Below, in pieces: positions 27,917 through 37,628 of a stretch of 64,000 bases of DNA. The translations under genes were made by a program, and so were the position numbers. The notes under the pieces are model-generated. The model saw only the letters and a list, made by a program, of their open reading frames with translations. It was not told the DNA's origin and made no database searches. Numbering within the stretch: position 1 is the first letter of the stretch; every line of letters begins with the position of its first letter. The stretch is from Lentilitoribacter sp039986595. GTDB lineage: Bacteria > Pseudomonadota > Alphaproteobacteria > Rhizobiales > Rhizobiaceae. The DNA lies in the NCBI GenBank assembly GCA_039986595.1, contig JBDWQJ010000009.1:124001-188000 (forward strand), read 5' to 3'.

Positions 27917-28462
27917 ATGGCTGAGCTAGAATCCTTAGCTGAACTTGGTGAAGCAACTGCTGAAGCAGTCGAAGCGGCTCCAGTATATGTTCAAAAACTA
28001 GACGACCAAGGTCGTGCATATGCAACAGGTAAGCGTAAAGACGCTATTGCCCGTGTTTGGATTAAACCAGGTACAGGCAAAATCACTATTGTTGGCGCAC
28101 CGTCAAAAAGCTCTGCTCGTAAAGAGAAAGCTGAAGACAAAAAAGTTGTCAGCGGTAGCACTGCACGTGATTACACTGAGTATTTCTCACGCCCTGTTCT
28201 TCAAATGGTTGTTCTTCAGCCACTTATTGCTGCAGACCGCGCGACACAATACGATATTGTTGTAACATGTTCAGGTGGTGGTCTTTCAGGCCAAGCTGGT
28301 GCTGTTCGTCACGGCATTTCAAAAGCTTTGACTAACTACGAGCCAGCTCTTCGTCCAGTCTTGAAAAAGGGTGGCTTCCTTACGCGCGATTCACGTGTTG
28401 TTGAGCGTAAGAAATACGGTAAAGCGAAAGCTCGTCGTAGCTTCCAGTTCTCAAAACGTTAA
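27917..28462 (+). CDS. rpsI: 30S ribosomal protein S9
   Basis: 181 residues. The C-terminal ~130 residues are canonical S9 (YATGKRKDAIARVWIKPG, GGGLSGQAGAVRHGISKAL, KKYGKAKARRSFQFSKR tail that reaches the P-site tRNA). The ~45-residue acidic/alanine-rich N-terminal extension is usual in alphaproteobacterial S9. AGGAGCG precedes the ATG. Followed by a strong terminator. Confidence 0.97.
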   Translation: MAELESLAELGEATAEAVEAAPVYVQKLDDQGRAYATGKRKDAIARVWIKPGTGKITIVGAPSKSSARKEKAEDKKVVSGSTARDYTEYFSRPVLQMVVLQPLIAADRATQYDIVVTCSGGGLSGQAGAVRHGISKALTNYEPALRPVLKKGGFLTRDSRVVERKKYGKAKARRSFQFSKR

Positions 28463-28485
28463 GTTTCAGAACAACAAATATTTTC

Positions 28486-28516
28486 AAAAAGGCCGGACAT
28501 TGTTCCGGCCTTTTTT
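28486..28516 (+). terminator. Rho-independent terminator after rpsI
   Basis: AAAAAGGCCGGA / TCCGGCC with a 6-base loop followed by six T, 24 bases beyond the rpsI stop. Confidence 0.9.
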
Positions 28517-28601
28517 ATGGTTGGTATGTTATAATTAGGGTAAACTGATAGATAATCGAAAATGATACAGCGATTTTAATCTATCACCAATCGGGGGTGT
28601 A

Positions 28602-29399
28602 ATGAAATTTAGAGATATAATGAGCCAGTTGTTACTCAACAACGGGCTTTCACTGAATAAAATGACCAAGATTGAACATGTGGAAGAATTCATTGCAAAA
28701 AATCGACCACGATCCGTAGGGAAAGAACTCATACGCCTTGGCGGTCTTGGAGATGGTGGATATTTAATACCGGACGATCTTGAAGGTATAAAAACTTGCT
28801 TTTCCCCTGGAGTAGAACAAGTCTCAGACCTTGAAGATTCACTTGCAAAACAATACGACATACAAAGCTTTATGGCAGATTATTCCGTTGACGGCCCTGC
28901 TCTTAAAAACGACAAATTTCATTTTACAAAAAAATTTCTTGGCACGCAAAACAACGAAAAATATATGCGTTTTGAGGATTGGGTTGATGAATATGCTGAT
29001 GATGACGACAACGATATGCTGCTTCAAATGGACATCGAAAATTCGGAATATCCTGTTATAATTGATACTCCATCACATGTGTTTGATCGGTTTCGCATAA
29101 TGTTGATCGAGTTTCATGCACTGGAAAGCATCTTTGATAAAGGCGCATTTCCTCTTTTCGATGCTGTCTTCGACAAACTGAGAACTAATTTTACCATTGC
29201 CCACATACATCCCAATAACTGGGAACCAATAAAAAATTATGGCGATGTGGCAATCCCCAGCGTTATGGAATTTACGTTTCTTCGCAATGATCGTGTTACT
29301 TTAGATAACCGGACCCTCACCTTCCCGCATAAACTTGACGTTATAAACAATAAGTCCAAACCGCCTCGCCATTTACCAAAGTGCTGGTGGCCTAGTTAA
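28602..29399 (+). CDS. FkbM-type methyltransferase-like protein
   Basis: 265 residues similar to FkbM/Methyltransf_21-like proteins. Visible pieces are LGGLGDGGYLIPDDLEGIKTC in the position of the first strand, CFSPGVEQVSDLEDSLA, and MDIENSEYPVI, which matches the acidic 'KxDxEGxE' motif of that family. The glycine loop for S-adenosylmethionine is less regular than in classic members, so activity is uncertain. Such proteins often O-methylate sugars or lipids. It lies between rpsI and a DMT transporter; no obvious partner. Confidence 0.6.
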   Translation: MKFRDIMSQLLLNNGLSLNKMTKIEHVEEFIAKNRPRSVGKELIRLGGLGDGGYLIPDDLEGIKTCFSPGVEQVSDLEDSLAKQYDIQSFMADYSVDGPALKNDKFHFTKKFLGTQNNEKYMRFEDWVDEYADDDDNDMLLQMDIENSEYPVIIDTPSHVFDRFRIMLIEFHALESIFDKGAFPLFDAVFDKLRTNFTIAHIHPNNWEPIKNYGDVAIPSVMEFTFLRNDRVTLDNRTLTFPHKLDVINNKSKPPRHLPKCWWPS

Positions 29400-29496
29400 A
29401 ATCGAAAAGCGTCTATCTACTTCAGTTAAATCAATTTTCAGCATTGTTATGCATGAGGGATTCTGAAATACTTAAACTTCAAAATTTCAGGTTCTC

Positions 29497-30405
29497 ATGC
29501 AAAATCAATCTCAACCACTTAAAGCTGCTATATGGATGTTTGGCGCGATCATCGCATTTTCGCTGATGGCGATTGCCGGGCGTGAAGTTGGTCAACATCT
29601 CGATACATTTGAGATTATGTTTTACCGTTCGATTATCGGTATGATTATCGTTGTATCGGTGGCAAAATATGTTGGAACCTTAAACCAGGTAAACACACGC
29701 AATTTTGGTTTACATGCTATCCGCAACATCTCGCATTTTGCTGGGCAAAATCTTTGGTTCTTTGCACTCACAACAGTTCCGCTATCGCAACTATTTGCTT
29801 TTGAATTTTCAACGCCTTTATGGGTTGCTATACTTGCGCCATTCTTTTTGGCTGAGAAACTTACCCGCATGCGCGCCTTTTGTGCAGCGCTCGGATTTAT
29901 CGGTATCTTAATTGTCGCACGACCAGATACCACAACGATTTCACCCCATATCATTGCCGCAGCTTTGTGCGCTGTTGGCTTTGCTGGCGCTGCGATTACC
30001 ACTAAGCTTTTAACACGCACGCAAACCATCACATGTATTTTGTTTTGGCTCACAGCAATGCAAGCGATATTTGGCTTAATCACAGCGGGCTATGATGGCG
30101 ATATTCATGTCCCTAATTTGATCCAGTCCTTCTGGGTGGTCATCATCGGTCTATGTGGATTAGCAGCGCATTTTTGCATCACAAAAGCGCTGTCTATGGC
30201 CCCTGCAATTATCGTTACCCCGTTTGATTTTCTTCGCTTACCACTCATATCGATCGTCGCATATTTCCTTTATCAGGAGGTTTTGGAATGGCCGGTTATG
30301 GTCGGAGCGGTTATCGTGTTTGCTGCAAACTTACTTAATCTTCGAAACGAGATGCGATTAAAAAAGGCTGCCGAAACCGCGCAAGCGAAATTCTTACAAT
30401 ATTAA
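29497..30405 (+). CDS. EamA/DMT-family transporter (RarD/YdcZ-like group)
   Basis: 302 residues, ten helices, two EamA repeats. The first contains MFGAIIAFSLMAIAGREVGQ and FYRSIIGMIIVV; the second ends IVTPFDFLRLPLISIVAYFLYQEVLEWPV, a sequence common in S-adenosylmethionine-uptake-like or general DMT proteins. Single gene upstream of argC. Direction and substrate cannot be inferred. Confidence 0.85.
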   Translation: MQNQSQPLKAAIWMFGAIIAFSLMAIAGREVGQHLDTFEIMFYRSIIGMIIVVSVAKYVGTLNQVNTRNFGLHAIRNISHFAGQNLWFFALTTVPLSQLFAFEFSTPLWVAILAPFFLAEKLTRMRAFCAALGFIGILIVARPDTTTISPHIIAAALCAVGFAGAAITTKLLTRTQTITCILFWLTAMQAIFGLITAGYDGDIHVPNLIQSFWVVIIGLCGLAAHFCITKALSMAPAIIVTPFDFLRLPLISIVAYFLYQEVLEWPVMVGAVIVFAANLLNLRNEMRLKKAAETAQAKFLQY

Positions 30406-30536
30406 CATACAAAGTTGATTGCCGAACAAAGGCACTCCATATATATCTCACTCTTAGGTTATAAATTAACTGGATCAAATTTTGATTCATTATTTCCTAT
30501 TAAGAATTTGATTTTAAAGAACTAATGGACACCATC

Positions 30537-31472
30537 ATGGCTGCAAAAATCTTTATCGACGGCGAACATGGCACAACTGGCTTACAGATCATTACTCGGC
30601 TAACAGCACGCGATGACATTGAATTAATGTCAATTGCACATGAAGACCGCCGTGATCCAGAGGTCCGTAAAACAATGTTGCGTGATGCTGATATCGCAAT
30701 TTTGTGCCTACCGGATGCCGCCGCGCGGGAAGCTGTGGCGCTTGCTGCTGACGCTGGAACACGCTTTATCGATGCATCCACTGCACATCGGACACATCCT
30801 GATTGGGTGTTTGGTTTTGGTGAACTCAACAAAGAACAAAAAGAGCAAATTGCCAACGCTCAATTTGTGTCTAATCCGGGTTGCTATTCAACGGGTGCAA
30901 TTGCCTTAATCGCGCCACTCGTGCAAACGGGGTTGTTGCCAGACGATTATCCAATCACAATCAATGCCGTCTCAGGTTACACAGGTGGCGGCAAGCAAAT
31001 GATTGCGCAGATGGAAAATCCAGATTTAGATGATGCTATTGCCTCAAATCATTTTGCCTATGCACTTACACTTGCGCATAAACATGTGCCAGAAATTGTC
31101 ACACGTTCAGGTCTAAAGCGCCAGCCAATTTTCACACCAAGTGTTGGTCGGTTTGCCCAAGGCATGCTGGTCAATGTTCCTCTGCATTTAGACCTATTAA
31201 ATGACGAGCCAGACTTAGTGGATGTTTATAAGGCACTGCGCGATCATTATGACGGACAGGATATTGTTCAGGTCGTACCGTTAATCGACAGCCAGGAGAT
31301 TGCACGCCTTGATCCTGAGCAACTTGCAGGGCACGACACAATGCGTCTTTATGTATTTGGCACCGAGGGTGACGGACGGGTGAACCTAACAGCTCAGCTG
31401 GATAATTTGGGCAAAGGCGCATCAGGCGCTGCGGTTCAGAACCTTGATCTTATGCTCAGCACGATCGCTTAA
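30537..31472 (+). CDS. argC: N-acetyl-gamma-glutamyl-phosphate reductase (type 2 ArgC)
   Basis: 311 residues. Catalyses the NADPH-dependent reduction of N-acetylglutamyl phosphate to the semialdehyde in arginine synthesis. The family start KIFIDGEHGTTGLQI, the catalytic cysteine in SNPGCYSTGAIAL and the substrate-binding NAVSGYTGGGKQMI segment are all present; short form typical of alphaproteobacteria. ATG at 30537 (MAAKIFIDG) fits the family start; an ATG at 30525 adds four residues and cannot be excluded. Confidence 0.95.
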   Translation: MAAKIFIDGEHGTTGLQIITRLTARDDIELMSIAHEDRRDPEVRKTMLRDADIAILCLPDAAAREAVALAADAGTRFIDASTAHRTHPDWVFGFGELNKEQKEQIANAQFVSNPGCYSTGAIALIAPLVQTGLLPDDYPITINAVSGYTGGGKQMIAQMENPDLDDAIASNHFAYALTLAHKHVPEIVTRSGLKRQPIFTPSVGRFAQGMLVNVPLHLDLLNDEPDLVDVYKALRDHYDGQDIVQVVPLIDSQEIARLDPEQLAGHDTMRLYVFGTEGDGRVNLTAQLDNLGKGASGAAVQNLDLMLSTIA

Positions 31473-31512
31473 TTTTTAACTCAGGATCACAAAGCCATTT
31501 AAGGGTGTTTCT

Positions 31513-32634
31513 TTAAGCAAGACTTGCTTCGGGGAAACGCCCTTTTTGCATTTTTATTGGCAAAGGATAGCTGCCTTTAAAACCACGCCAATGCGCCACA
31601 GCAAAACCTAGAACAATCAATGCAAATCCTTGGTGAATGAGACCCCAACTCATAGGAACCTGAAGCATGAGCGTGATTATTCCAAATACCGCCTGCAACG
31701 TAATCAAGACAAACAACACGATTGAGCGACGTGAATGCGTTGTCTGCGCGTCCCCTTTTAGGCACACAAGCATATGCCACAGTGCAAGCGCCCATAACGC
31801 ATAGGCGCTGATGCGGTGAATGAACTGAACGGTTTTTGGTGCTTCAAATGCGTTAAGCCACCAAGGCTCCATGACCCAGAGGTTTGCTGGCACAATCGCA
31901 CCATCCATGAGCGGCCAAGTGTTGTAAGCAAGCCCAGCATCAAGTCCAGCTACCAAACCTCCCAAGAAGATTTGCAATAGCACAAAAAATGTTAGTAACC
32001 CGGCGAAAAACCCAGCGGACGTGGTGGGTGACGCGTCTTTTGCGTGATCTGCGAGCCCACGCATAACCCAAACAATAGCGCCGAATATGACGCAGGCAAG
32101 CGTTAGGTGCGTTGCGAGGCGATATTGGCTCACGTCCACCCGATCAACCAGTCCGGAGGAAACCATCCACCAACCGATAAAGCCTTGCAGACCACCTAAG
32201 AACAACAGCCCCACCAAAGGAAATCTCAATGGTTTTTCAATCCGTCCAGCCATTGCGAAAACTAAAAGCGGAACGCCAAACAATACACCAACACCGCGCG
32301 CTAAAAACCTATGAGCCCATTCCCACCAATAGATGACCTTAAACTCATCCATAGACATGCCCTTATTGATCAACTGATATTCAGGGATCTGGCGATAGAG
32401 CTCTAACTCTTCTTCCCATTCTTGTGCGCTTAAAGGCGGTATAACCCCATGAATGGGTTTCCACTCAGTGATTGAAAGACCTGAATCCGTAAGCCGCGTT
32501 GCACCGCCTACAATCACCAATGCAAAGATTGCAAGCAAAACGATTGCGAGCCAAACACGCAAAACACCTCGATTGCTTTTTGCAGTGTCCTGCTTTTGTA
32601 AAAGCTCTGAATGTTCAACGGCGATATCTGACAT
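31513..32634 (-). CDS. ctaA: Heme A synthase (COX15/CtaA)
   Basis: 373 residues with eight hydrophobic helices. It oxidises heme O to heme A for cytochrome oxidase. The family landmarks GGATRLTDSGLSITEWKPIHGVIPP and YWWEWAHRFLARGVG (heme-ligand histidine), plus second-half histidines FIHRISAYALW and LIHQGFALIVL, are present. Convergent with argC and divergent from the DUF2842 gene, an arrangement conserved in Hyphomicrobiales. Confidence 0.95.
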   Translation of the reverse strand: MSDIAVEHSELLQKQDTAKSNRGVLRVWLAIVLLAIFALVIVGGATRLTDSGLSITEWKPIHGVIPPLSAQEWEEELELYRQIPEYQLINKGMSMDEFKVIYWWEWAHRFLARGVGVLFGVPLLVFAMAGRIEKPLRFPLVGLLFLGGLQGFIGWWMVSSGLVDRVDVSQYRLATHLTLACVIFGAIVWVMRGLADHAKDASPTTSAGFFAGLLTFFVLLQIFLGGLVAGLDAGLAYNTWPLMDGAIVPANLWVMEPWWLNAFEAPKTVQFIHRISAYALWALALWHMLVCLKGDAQTTHSRRSIVLFVLITLQAVFGIITLMLQVPMSWGLIHQGFALIVLGFAVAHWRGFKGSYPLPIKMQKGRFPEASLA

Positions 32635-32845
32635 GAGTGATCCTGTGCGTTTTATGTGTGTCTTATAAACAGCGGATGTTTTGCACTTATATATACGAAA
32701 GACAAGCGGAAAGGACTTGCGGCACGCGGTCGCGGGAAAAAATCAAACCGGAGCTTTCAACTTCGCGTAATTAAGTCTAAAAGGCAGTTGAATGAAAAAA
32801 CGTTGTGATACAACGCCAACATGCTCGCCACCGGAAGGAAGATAA

Positions 32846-33076
32846 ATGCCAGTACGATTGAAAAAATTCATCGGCATTTTTATTATGATCATCCTTGTGA
32901 TCGTTTATGCTATGACGGCGGTCACCGTTGCAACTTATCGACTTGCTGAATCTGCTTGGTATGTCCACATGGCATATTTCCTCGTTACCGGATTGTTGTG
33001 GGTGTTGCCGGCAATGTGGCTGATCAAGTGGATGGAAACGCCACCTAAGTCAAAAACATCCGACGTGCAGGACTAA
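32846..33076 (+). CDS. DUF2842-family small membrane protein
   Basis: 76 residues with two membrane helices (residues ~7-30 and ~40-62). The sequence MPVRLKKFIGIFIMIILVIVYA followed by WYVHMAYFLVTGLLWVLPAMWLIKWM is typical of DUF2842, a short alphaproteobacterial family commonly next to the heme A synthase gene. Function unknown; the recurrent neighbourhood suggests a link to heme A or oxidase assembly, which is inference only. Confidence 0.85.
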   Translation: MPVRLKKFIGIFIMIILVIVYAMTAVTVATYRLAESAWYVHMAYFLVTGLLWVLPAMWLIKWMETPPKSKTSDVQD

Positions 33077-33246
33077 ACCAAACGCTTGTCAGCGTTGATA
33101 GTTCAAATTTTATTTTTTCTGTTCAATCTTCATTTTCCGTAACACTAAACTTTGGTGCCCGTAACCGTCCAAAAATACCATTTGTTTAACTTTTTTGCCG
33201 ATCTTGAGCGCAAGTATAGTAAATTTACAGCGTGGGCGGTCAAAAG

Positions 33247-34500
33247 ATGTCGAGTTTAGCATTAAATCGTAATACTTCCGGTGCAGTCTTATCACCTTAT
33301 CATCCGGGCAATATTGTCAGATATCGGAACTTGCAGGATCAGATGGATAAGCAAAAATCAGCTCAAAACAATCGCTACGTCGTTGTTCAAGATATAGCTG
33401 ATCTGGAAAATGATTGGCGCCGAATTGAAACTGAACTGCATGTTTCTGTGCATCAAAGCTTTAGTTGGGTGCGCGCTTGGATACGCAATAAAAAAGTCAA
33501 TCCACTATTTATCGTTGGATTTATTGGCGGCAAAGTTGAGTTTATCCTACCTTTAGAAATCTCAAAAACATTTGGTGTGACCACAGCGCGATTAATTGGA
33601 ACTGAACACAGCAACCTAAACTTTGCTCTTTGTTCAACATTGTTCTTATCAACATGCGGCCAGGATTTTGTCAGCCATTTGAAAAATGAAGTTAAATCAA
33701 TTGCACCGTTCATTGATGTAATTGTTCTTGATCGTATGCGCATGCAAGTCAAAGACAAACGTAATCCGTTTGAACATATTTTGACTACGAAAAACCAAAA
33801 TGCGTCCTTTCAACTACCTCTCTTGGATGATTTTGACGAAACGCTCGCACAACTTAATCGTAAGCGCCGTCGGAAGAAGTTTCGCAATACCGAAAAACGT
33901 ATTAATGCGATTGGCGGTTACACCTACACAATTGCAAACTCACTTGCAGAAAACGAAAAAATTCTAACCGAATTCTTCCGCCAGAAGAACAAACGCTTGA
34001 AAAGTCAGGGCTTACCCAATGTGTTTGAAGATGAGGAGCTGATGAGTTTCTTCTCAGAGGTATGTGCGCTTGATAACGATGAAATTGGCTCTATGGAACT
34101 TCATGCGATCATCTTAAAGGGTGATCAATATAATGGGGAAATCCTAGCGATATCAGCAATCACACCAAAACGAGATCATGCGATTTGTCAATTCAGCTCT
34201 TTTAACGAAGAGATCAATGATGAGCTTGATTGCAGCCCCGGTGAGTTTTTATTCTACCTTGCGATCCAAAACTTCAATCAACGCGAATTCCGCAAATTTG
34301 ATTTTGGTATTGGCGATCAACCCTATAAACGATCTTGGTGCACTGAGTGCGACGAACACTTTGACGGCACAATGACTTTTACTCTGTTTGGCCGCATGTT
34401 TGCTCGCGCTTACATTGGTAAAACGGATCTCAAACGCTACATCAAATCTTCAGATCGTCTGCACAAAATTGCCGCTAAAATCAGATCTTTAAAGGCATAA
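33247..34500 (+). CDS. BcsL/CelD-type GNAT acetyltransferase of the polysaccharide cluster
   Basis: 417 residues. The GNAT_6 (CelD/BcsL-like) domain covers roughly residues 170-390 and ends with the diagnostic FDFGIGDQPYKRSWC. These proteins are found in cellulose or exopolysaccharide clusters, where they are thought to acylate sugars or lipid intermediates. It stands at the edge of the exopolysaccharide cluster and converges on the Wzc-like gene. ATG at 33247 is favoured over a GTG at 33232. Confidence 0.75.
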   Translation: MSSLALNRNTSGAVLSPYHPGNIVRYRNLQDQMDKQKSAQNNRYVVVQDIADLENDWRRIETELHVSVHQSFSWVRAWIRNKKVNPLFIVGFIGGKVEFILPLEISKTFGVTTARLIGTEHSNLNFALCSTLFLSTCGQDFVSHLKNEVKSIAPFIDVIVLDRMRMQVKDKRNPFEHILTTKNQNASFQLPLLDDFDETLAQLNRKRRRKKFRNTEKRINAIGGYTYTIANSLAENEKILTEFFRQKNKRLKSQGLPNVFEDEELMSFFSEVCALDNDEIGSMELHAIILKGDQYNGEILAISAITPKRDHAICQFSSFNEEINDELDCSPGEFLFYLAIQNFNQREFRKFDFGIGDQPYKRSWCTECDEHFDGTMTFTLFGRMFARAYIGKTDLKRYIKSSDRLHKIAAKIRSLKA

Positions 34501-34505
34501 AAAAA

Positions 34506-34533
34506 GCCCCAGGTTAGCTGTCTAACCTAGGGC
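34506..34533 (-). terminator. Terminator between two convergent polysaccharide genes
   Basis: 12-bp inverted repeat GCCCCAGGTTAG / CTAACCTAGGGC (one mismatch) with a 4-base loop. The T-run is on the minus strand (34500-34505), so it mainly ends the Wzc-like gene transcript, with weaker T content for the plus strand. Confidence 0.75.
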
Positions 34534-34557
34534 CTTCATTTAAATTGCCAAAGCAAG

Positions 34558-36762
34558 TTATGCAACAGAACTCTGATCGTTTTGAGGATCCTGGTGTGAT
34601 GGCTCAAGTGATCCTTGATTAAGGTCCAGCGTGATCACATCTGGGAAGCCGCTATCGATGAATTCTTGTTGGAATTCATGCAGATCTTGCTCGTCCAGAT
34701 GCTTAACCGAGATAACATATTCAGGTGTTCTCTCACCGATCAATCGCATTGCACTTTCAACAGACGATGGTCCGCACTCAACAATGACTGTGTCATAGCT
34801 CTGGCCCAGCGCATCAATAATCATCGGAATGCGTTCTGCAGCGCTCATCGCGCGCTGGATGTTGCCATTCCCACGCGCCATAATATGCGCATTAGAATTG
34901 CGATCTGGATGTAGCGTATTAGCAATAGATGTCTCACCACACAGCAAATTGGTGATCCCAGTAATCCGGCTTGTGCCAATTGTGACACCTGATGGTCCGC
35001 CATTAAGCGTTAAATCCAGCAAGACCGGGCGCAAACCAAGCCCGCTAAGCTGGCGCGCCAACATTACAGAACCAGCAACAGCTGTATCCCCTTCAGGCGA
35101 CAAACACACAACGAACTTTGTCTTTGCAATTGCAAATTCTGAAATTACCTGATCGATGGAGTACCCTAACGCTTCCTCAGATTGAGCTTGTGGTGGGATA
35201 TCCTCGCTTATAAGGCTTGCGGCAAGAGGTGCTTTTTCAGCTAAATTCACACCTGGTTTAGCGTGAACATATTCCGGCTGATCTGCATGGGATGCCGCAA
35301 CTGCAGCTGCAATCTTACCTTCATGTTCCATAACGGGGTCTTGATTATAAGTATGTTGCGCTGGGCGAAGTGCCCGCCCGCTAAACAGTTCGGCAAGCAT
35401 GACCCACACCGCACCAATGAGAAATGTTGCAAACATTGCGACAATAATAATTGGAATCTTCTTCGGGAAATATGCTTGTGTTGGCTCAATTGCACGGGAG
35501 ATAATCCGCGCATCCGGAGGTACAGCACTTACATTTGCGCGGGATGCAGATTCGCGAAAACGAGATAAGTATGTTTCTAGAAGTTGACGCTGTGAATTTG
35601 CTTCGCGCTCAAGTGCACGCAGTTGAACTTCTTCGCCACCCGCTTGTGCGGAACTTGCTTTGATGGTGTCTAAGCTGCTTTGCAATTCACGTTCGCGCAA
35701 ACGCGCAACGGATGCTTCGTTTTCCAAGCTTGCAAGTACTTTGCGCACTTCACCGCGCAATTGTCTCTGAATATCAATAAGTTGAGCACGCAAAGCCTGC
35801 ATGCGAGGATGACCTTCCAACAGGGTCGTTGATAGATCAGCGATTTGACCGCGAATATCACCTTCCGTTTCACGAAGACGCTGAACGGTAGCTGAATCCA
35901 AAACATCAGCAATTGCTTCGATGTCTTGTCCGCTTTCAAGCACGCGGCGAACAGTTGTTGCACGCGCATCAGCATCAACCCGCTCAGAACGCACACGCGT
36001 GAGTTCAATTGAGATGTCTGATAATTGTTGGGAATTAAGCGTATCGGTGTCACCAACTAGTAAAAGGCCTTTTTCTGCACGATATCCGGCAACTCTTGCT
36101 TCTGCCTGACGAACACCTTCGCGCAAACGCTCAATTTCAGGCTCAAGCCAGGCGCTAGCAACATTGTTATCTTTTAACTTTTCACCAGATTGAACACGTA
36201 AAAACGCATCGGCCATTGCATTTGGAACAAGTGCGGCAAGCTCTGGATCTTCAGATGAAAACTCGATAACGATCACGCGTGAAGCGGCAATCTGATAGAC
36301 ATCAAGTCGCTCATAAAATTCTTTTAAAACACGTTCTTCAGCCGGAATGTCGAACGGATTTGAAACTAATCCCATACCGATGAGAATACTCGTAATCGCT
36401 GAAGCTTTTTTCGGCGTATCAAATTCAGGATATGAAGCGAGATCTAATTGACGGGCAACTTCTTTAACCAAATCATTGGACTTTAGGATTTCCATTTGGC
36501 TTGTAACACCGCGCTCATCCAGCACGGACGATTGCTGATTTCCGCCAGCTTGTTGCTGGTTTGTATAAACAGGTTCACGATTATCGATCAGAATGCGTGC
36601 TTCCGAACGATATTTCTCACTTAAGATATTCACTAGAAAGAATGCCAACACCCCTGCAATTATAACAGCGAGGATGATTTTGATCGCATTGCGTTTCACG
36701 GCTGAAAACAAGCGTCCAATATCAATATCTACATTCGTATCATCAGTGTGCACCTGACTCAT
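34558..36762 (-). CDS. Wzc/ExoP-like polysaccharide co-polymerase with degenerate kinase domain
   Basis: 734 residues. A Wzz domain with first membrane helix (residues ~28-48), a long periplasmic coiled coil (~190-410), GNVR-like segment with second helix (~445-465), and a C-terminal BY-kinase-like domain (~540-715). The last domain is unusual: where ExoP/Wzc proteins carry a Walker A GEGKS/T loop, this has SPEGDTAVAGS, and the Walker A' D-x-D region reads LLDLTLNGG. No terminal tyrosine cluster is present. I infer chain-length control or export scaffolding without kinase activity. Divergent from the Wza-like gene. Confidence 0.85.
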   Translation of the reverse strand: MSQVHTDDTNVDIDIGRLFSAVKRNAIKIILAVIIAGVLAFFLVNILSEKYRSEARILIDNREPVYTNQQQAGGNQQSSVLDERGVTSQMEILKSNDLVKEVARQLDLASYPEFDTPKKASAITSILIGMGLVSNPFDIPAEERVLKEFYERLDVYQIAASRVIVIEFSSEDPELAALVPNAMADAFLRVQSGEKLKDNNVASAWLEPEIERLREGVRQAEARVAGYRAEKGLLLVGDTDTLNSQQLSDISIELTRVRSERVDADARATTVRRVLESGQDIEAIADVLDSATVQRLRETEGDIRGQIADLSTTLLEGHPRMQALRAQLIDIQRQLRGEVRKVLASLENEASVARLRERELQSSLDTIKASSAQAGGEEVQLRALEREANSQRQLLETYLSRFRESASRANVSAVPPDARIISRAIEPTQAYFPKKIPIIIVAMFATFLIGAVWVMLAELFSGRALRPAQHTYNQDPVMEHEGKIAAAVAASHADQPEYVHAKPGVNLAEKAPLAASLISEDIPPQAQSEEALGYSIDQVISEFAIAKTKFVVCLSPEGDTAVAGSVMLARQLSGLGLRPVLLDLTLNGGPSGVTIGTSRITGITNLLCGETSIANTLHPDRNSNAHIMARGNGNIQRAMSAAERIPMIIDALGQSYDTVIVECGPSSVESAMRLIGERTPEYVISVKHLDEQDLHEFQQEFIDSGFPDVITLDLNQGSLEPSHQDPQNDQSSVA

Positions 36763-36999
36763 ACACTTTACTCCATATGGTATTTAAGCGCGGAGCGTAA
36801 ACGAACATGGTAACTTATCAGTTAACGCGATTAGTTTTTTGATTTGGTGAAACCGCGCTTGTCAGTTTGCCTTCAACTACGAGATGCTCCACTCAATTTA
36901 AACTTGGTGTAAAAACACTTGCAGATTATTTTATCTAATCTTTACCAAGCATTAACCATAAATCGACGATAAATTGGTCTCACAGTTAACTCGTGGAGC

Positions 37000-37584
37000 A
37001 TGGCGCCCGTGATCAGGTCGAAATTAAAAATTACATTTATTGCAGCATGTGCTGCGTTTGCGACAGCCCTTTCCGGCTGTGCAAGCTACCAACCTGCCCC
37101 ACGCGCTTTTCATGAAGCGACCATTCAACCCTATCGATTAGATTCAGGTGACCGTTTACGCGTCACAGTGTTTGAGCAAAATGGTTTGACAGGAACTTAT
37201 AGTGTCGATCAAGCTGGATACATCTCATTCCCACTTGTTGGTGCAATTGCAGCACGCGGCAAAACTGCTCAAGAACTAGAAGGTGTTGTTGCAGGTGAGC
37301 TAAAACAAGGCTTCTTGCGTGATCCTGATGTTTCAATTGAGATCGACCAATACCGCTCATTCTTTATTCTTGGCGAAGTTGGTCAACCTGGCCAGTATGC
37401 TTATGTGCCTGGAATGACTGTGCAAAATGCCATCGCAATTGCTGGTGGCTTTAGCAGCCGAGCCAATCAAAAAACAACAGATATCACACGAAAGATCAAC
37501 GGGAAAATCATGACTGGTAAAGTGTCAATTTCCAGCCCAATCTTAGCCGGTGACACCATCTATATTCACGAACGCTTGTTCTAA
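37000..37584 (+). CDS. Wza/ExoF-like polysaccharide export lipoprotein
   Basis: 194 residues. A lipoprotein signal peptide with lipobox LSGC (cysteine ~27), a Poly_export domain (~45-125: RLDSGDRLRVTVFEQNGLTGTYSVDQAGYISFPLVG) and one SLBB-type domain (~127-190: FFILGEVGQPGQYAYVPGMTVQNAIAIAGGF). This is the short form, lacking the long C-terminal helix of E. coli Wza. It acts in the outer-membrane export channel. Divergent from the Wzc-like gene across a 237-bp promoter region. Confidence 0.9.
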   Translation: MAPVIRSKLKITFIAACAAFATALSGCASYQPAPRAFHEATIQPYRLDSGDRLRVTVFEQNGLTGTYSVDQAGYISFPLVGAIAARGKTAQELEGVVAGELKQGFLRDPDVSIEIDQYRSFFILGEVGQPGQYAYVPGMTVQNAIAIAGGFSSRANQKTTDITRKINGKIMTGKVSISSPILAGDTIYIHERLF

Positions 37585-37628
37585 GATTTTAGCATCAATA
37601 AACAGGCTTTGGAGACCAAATCGAACAC

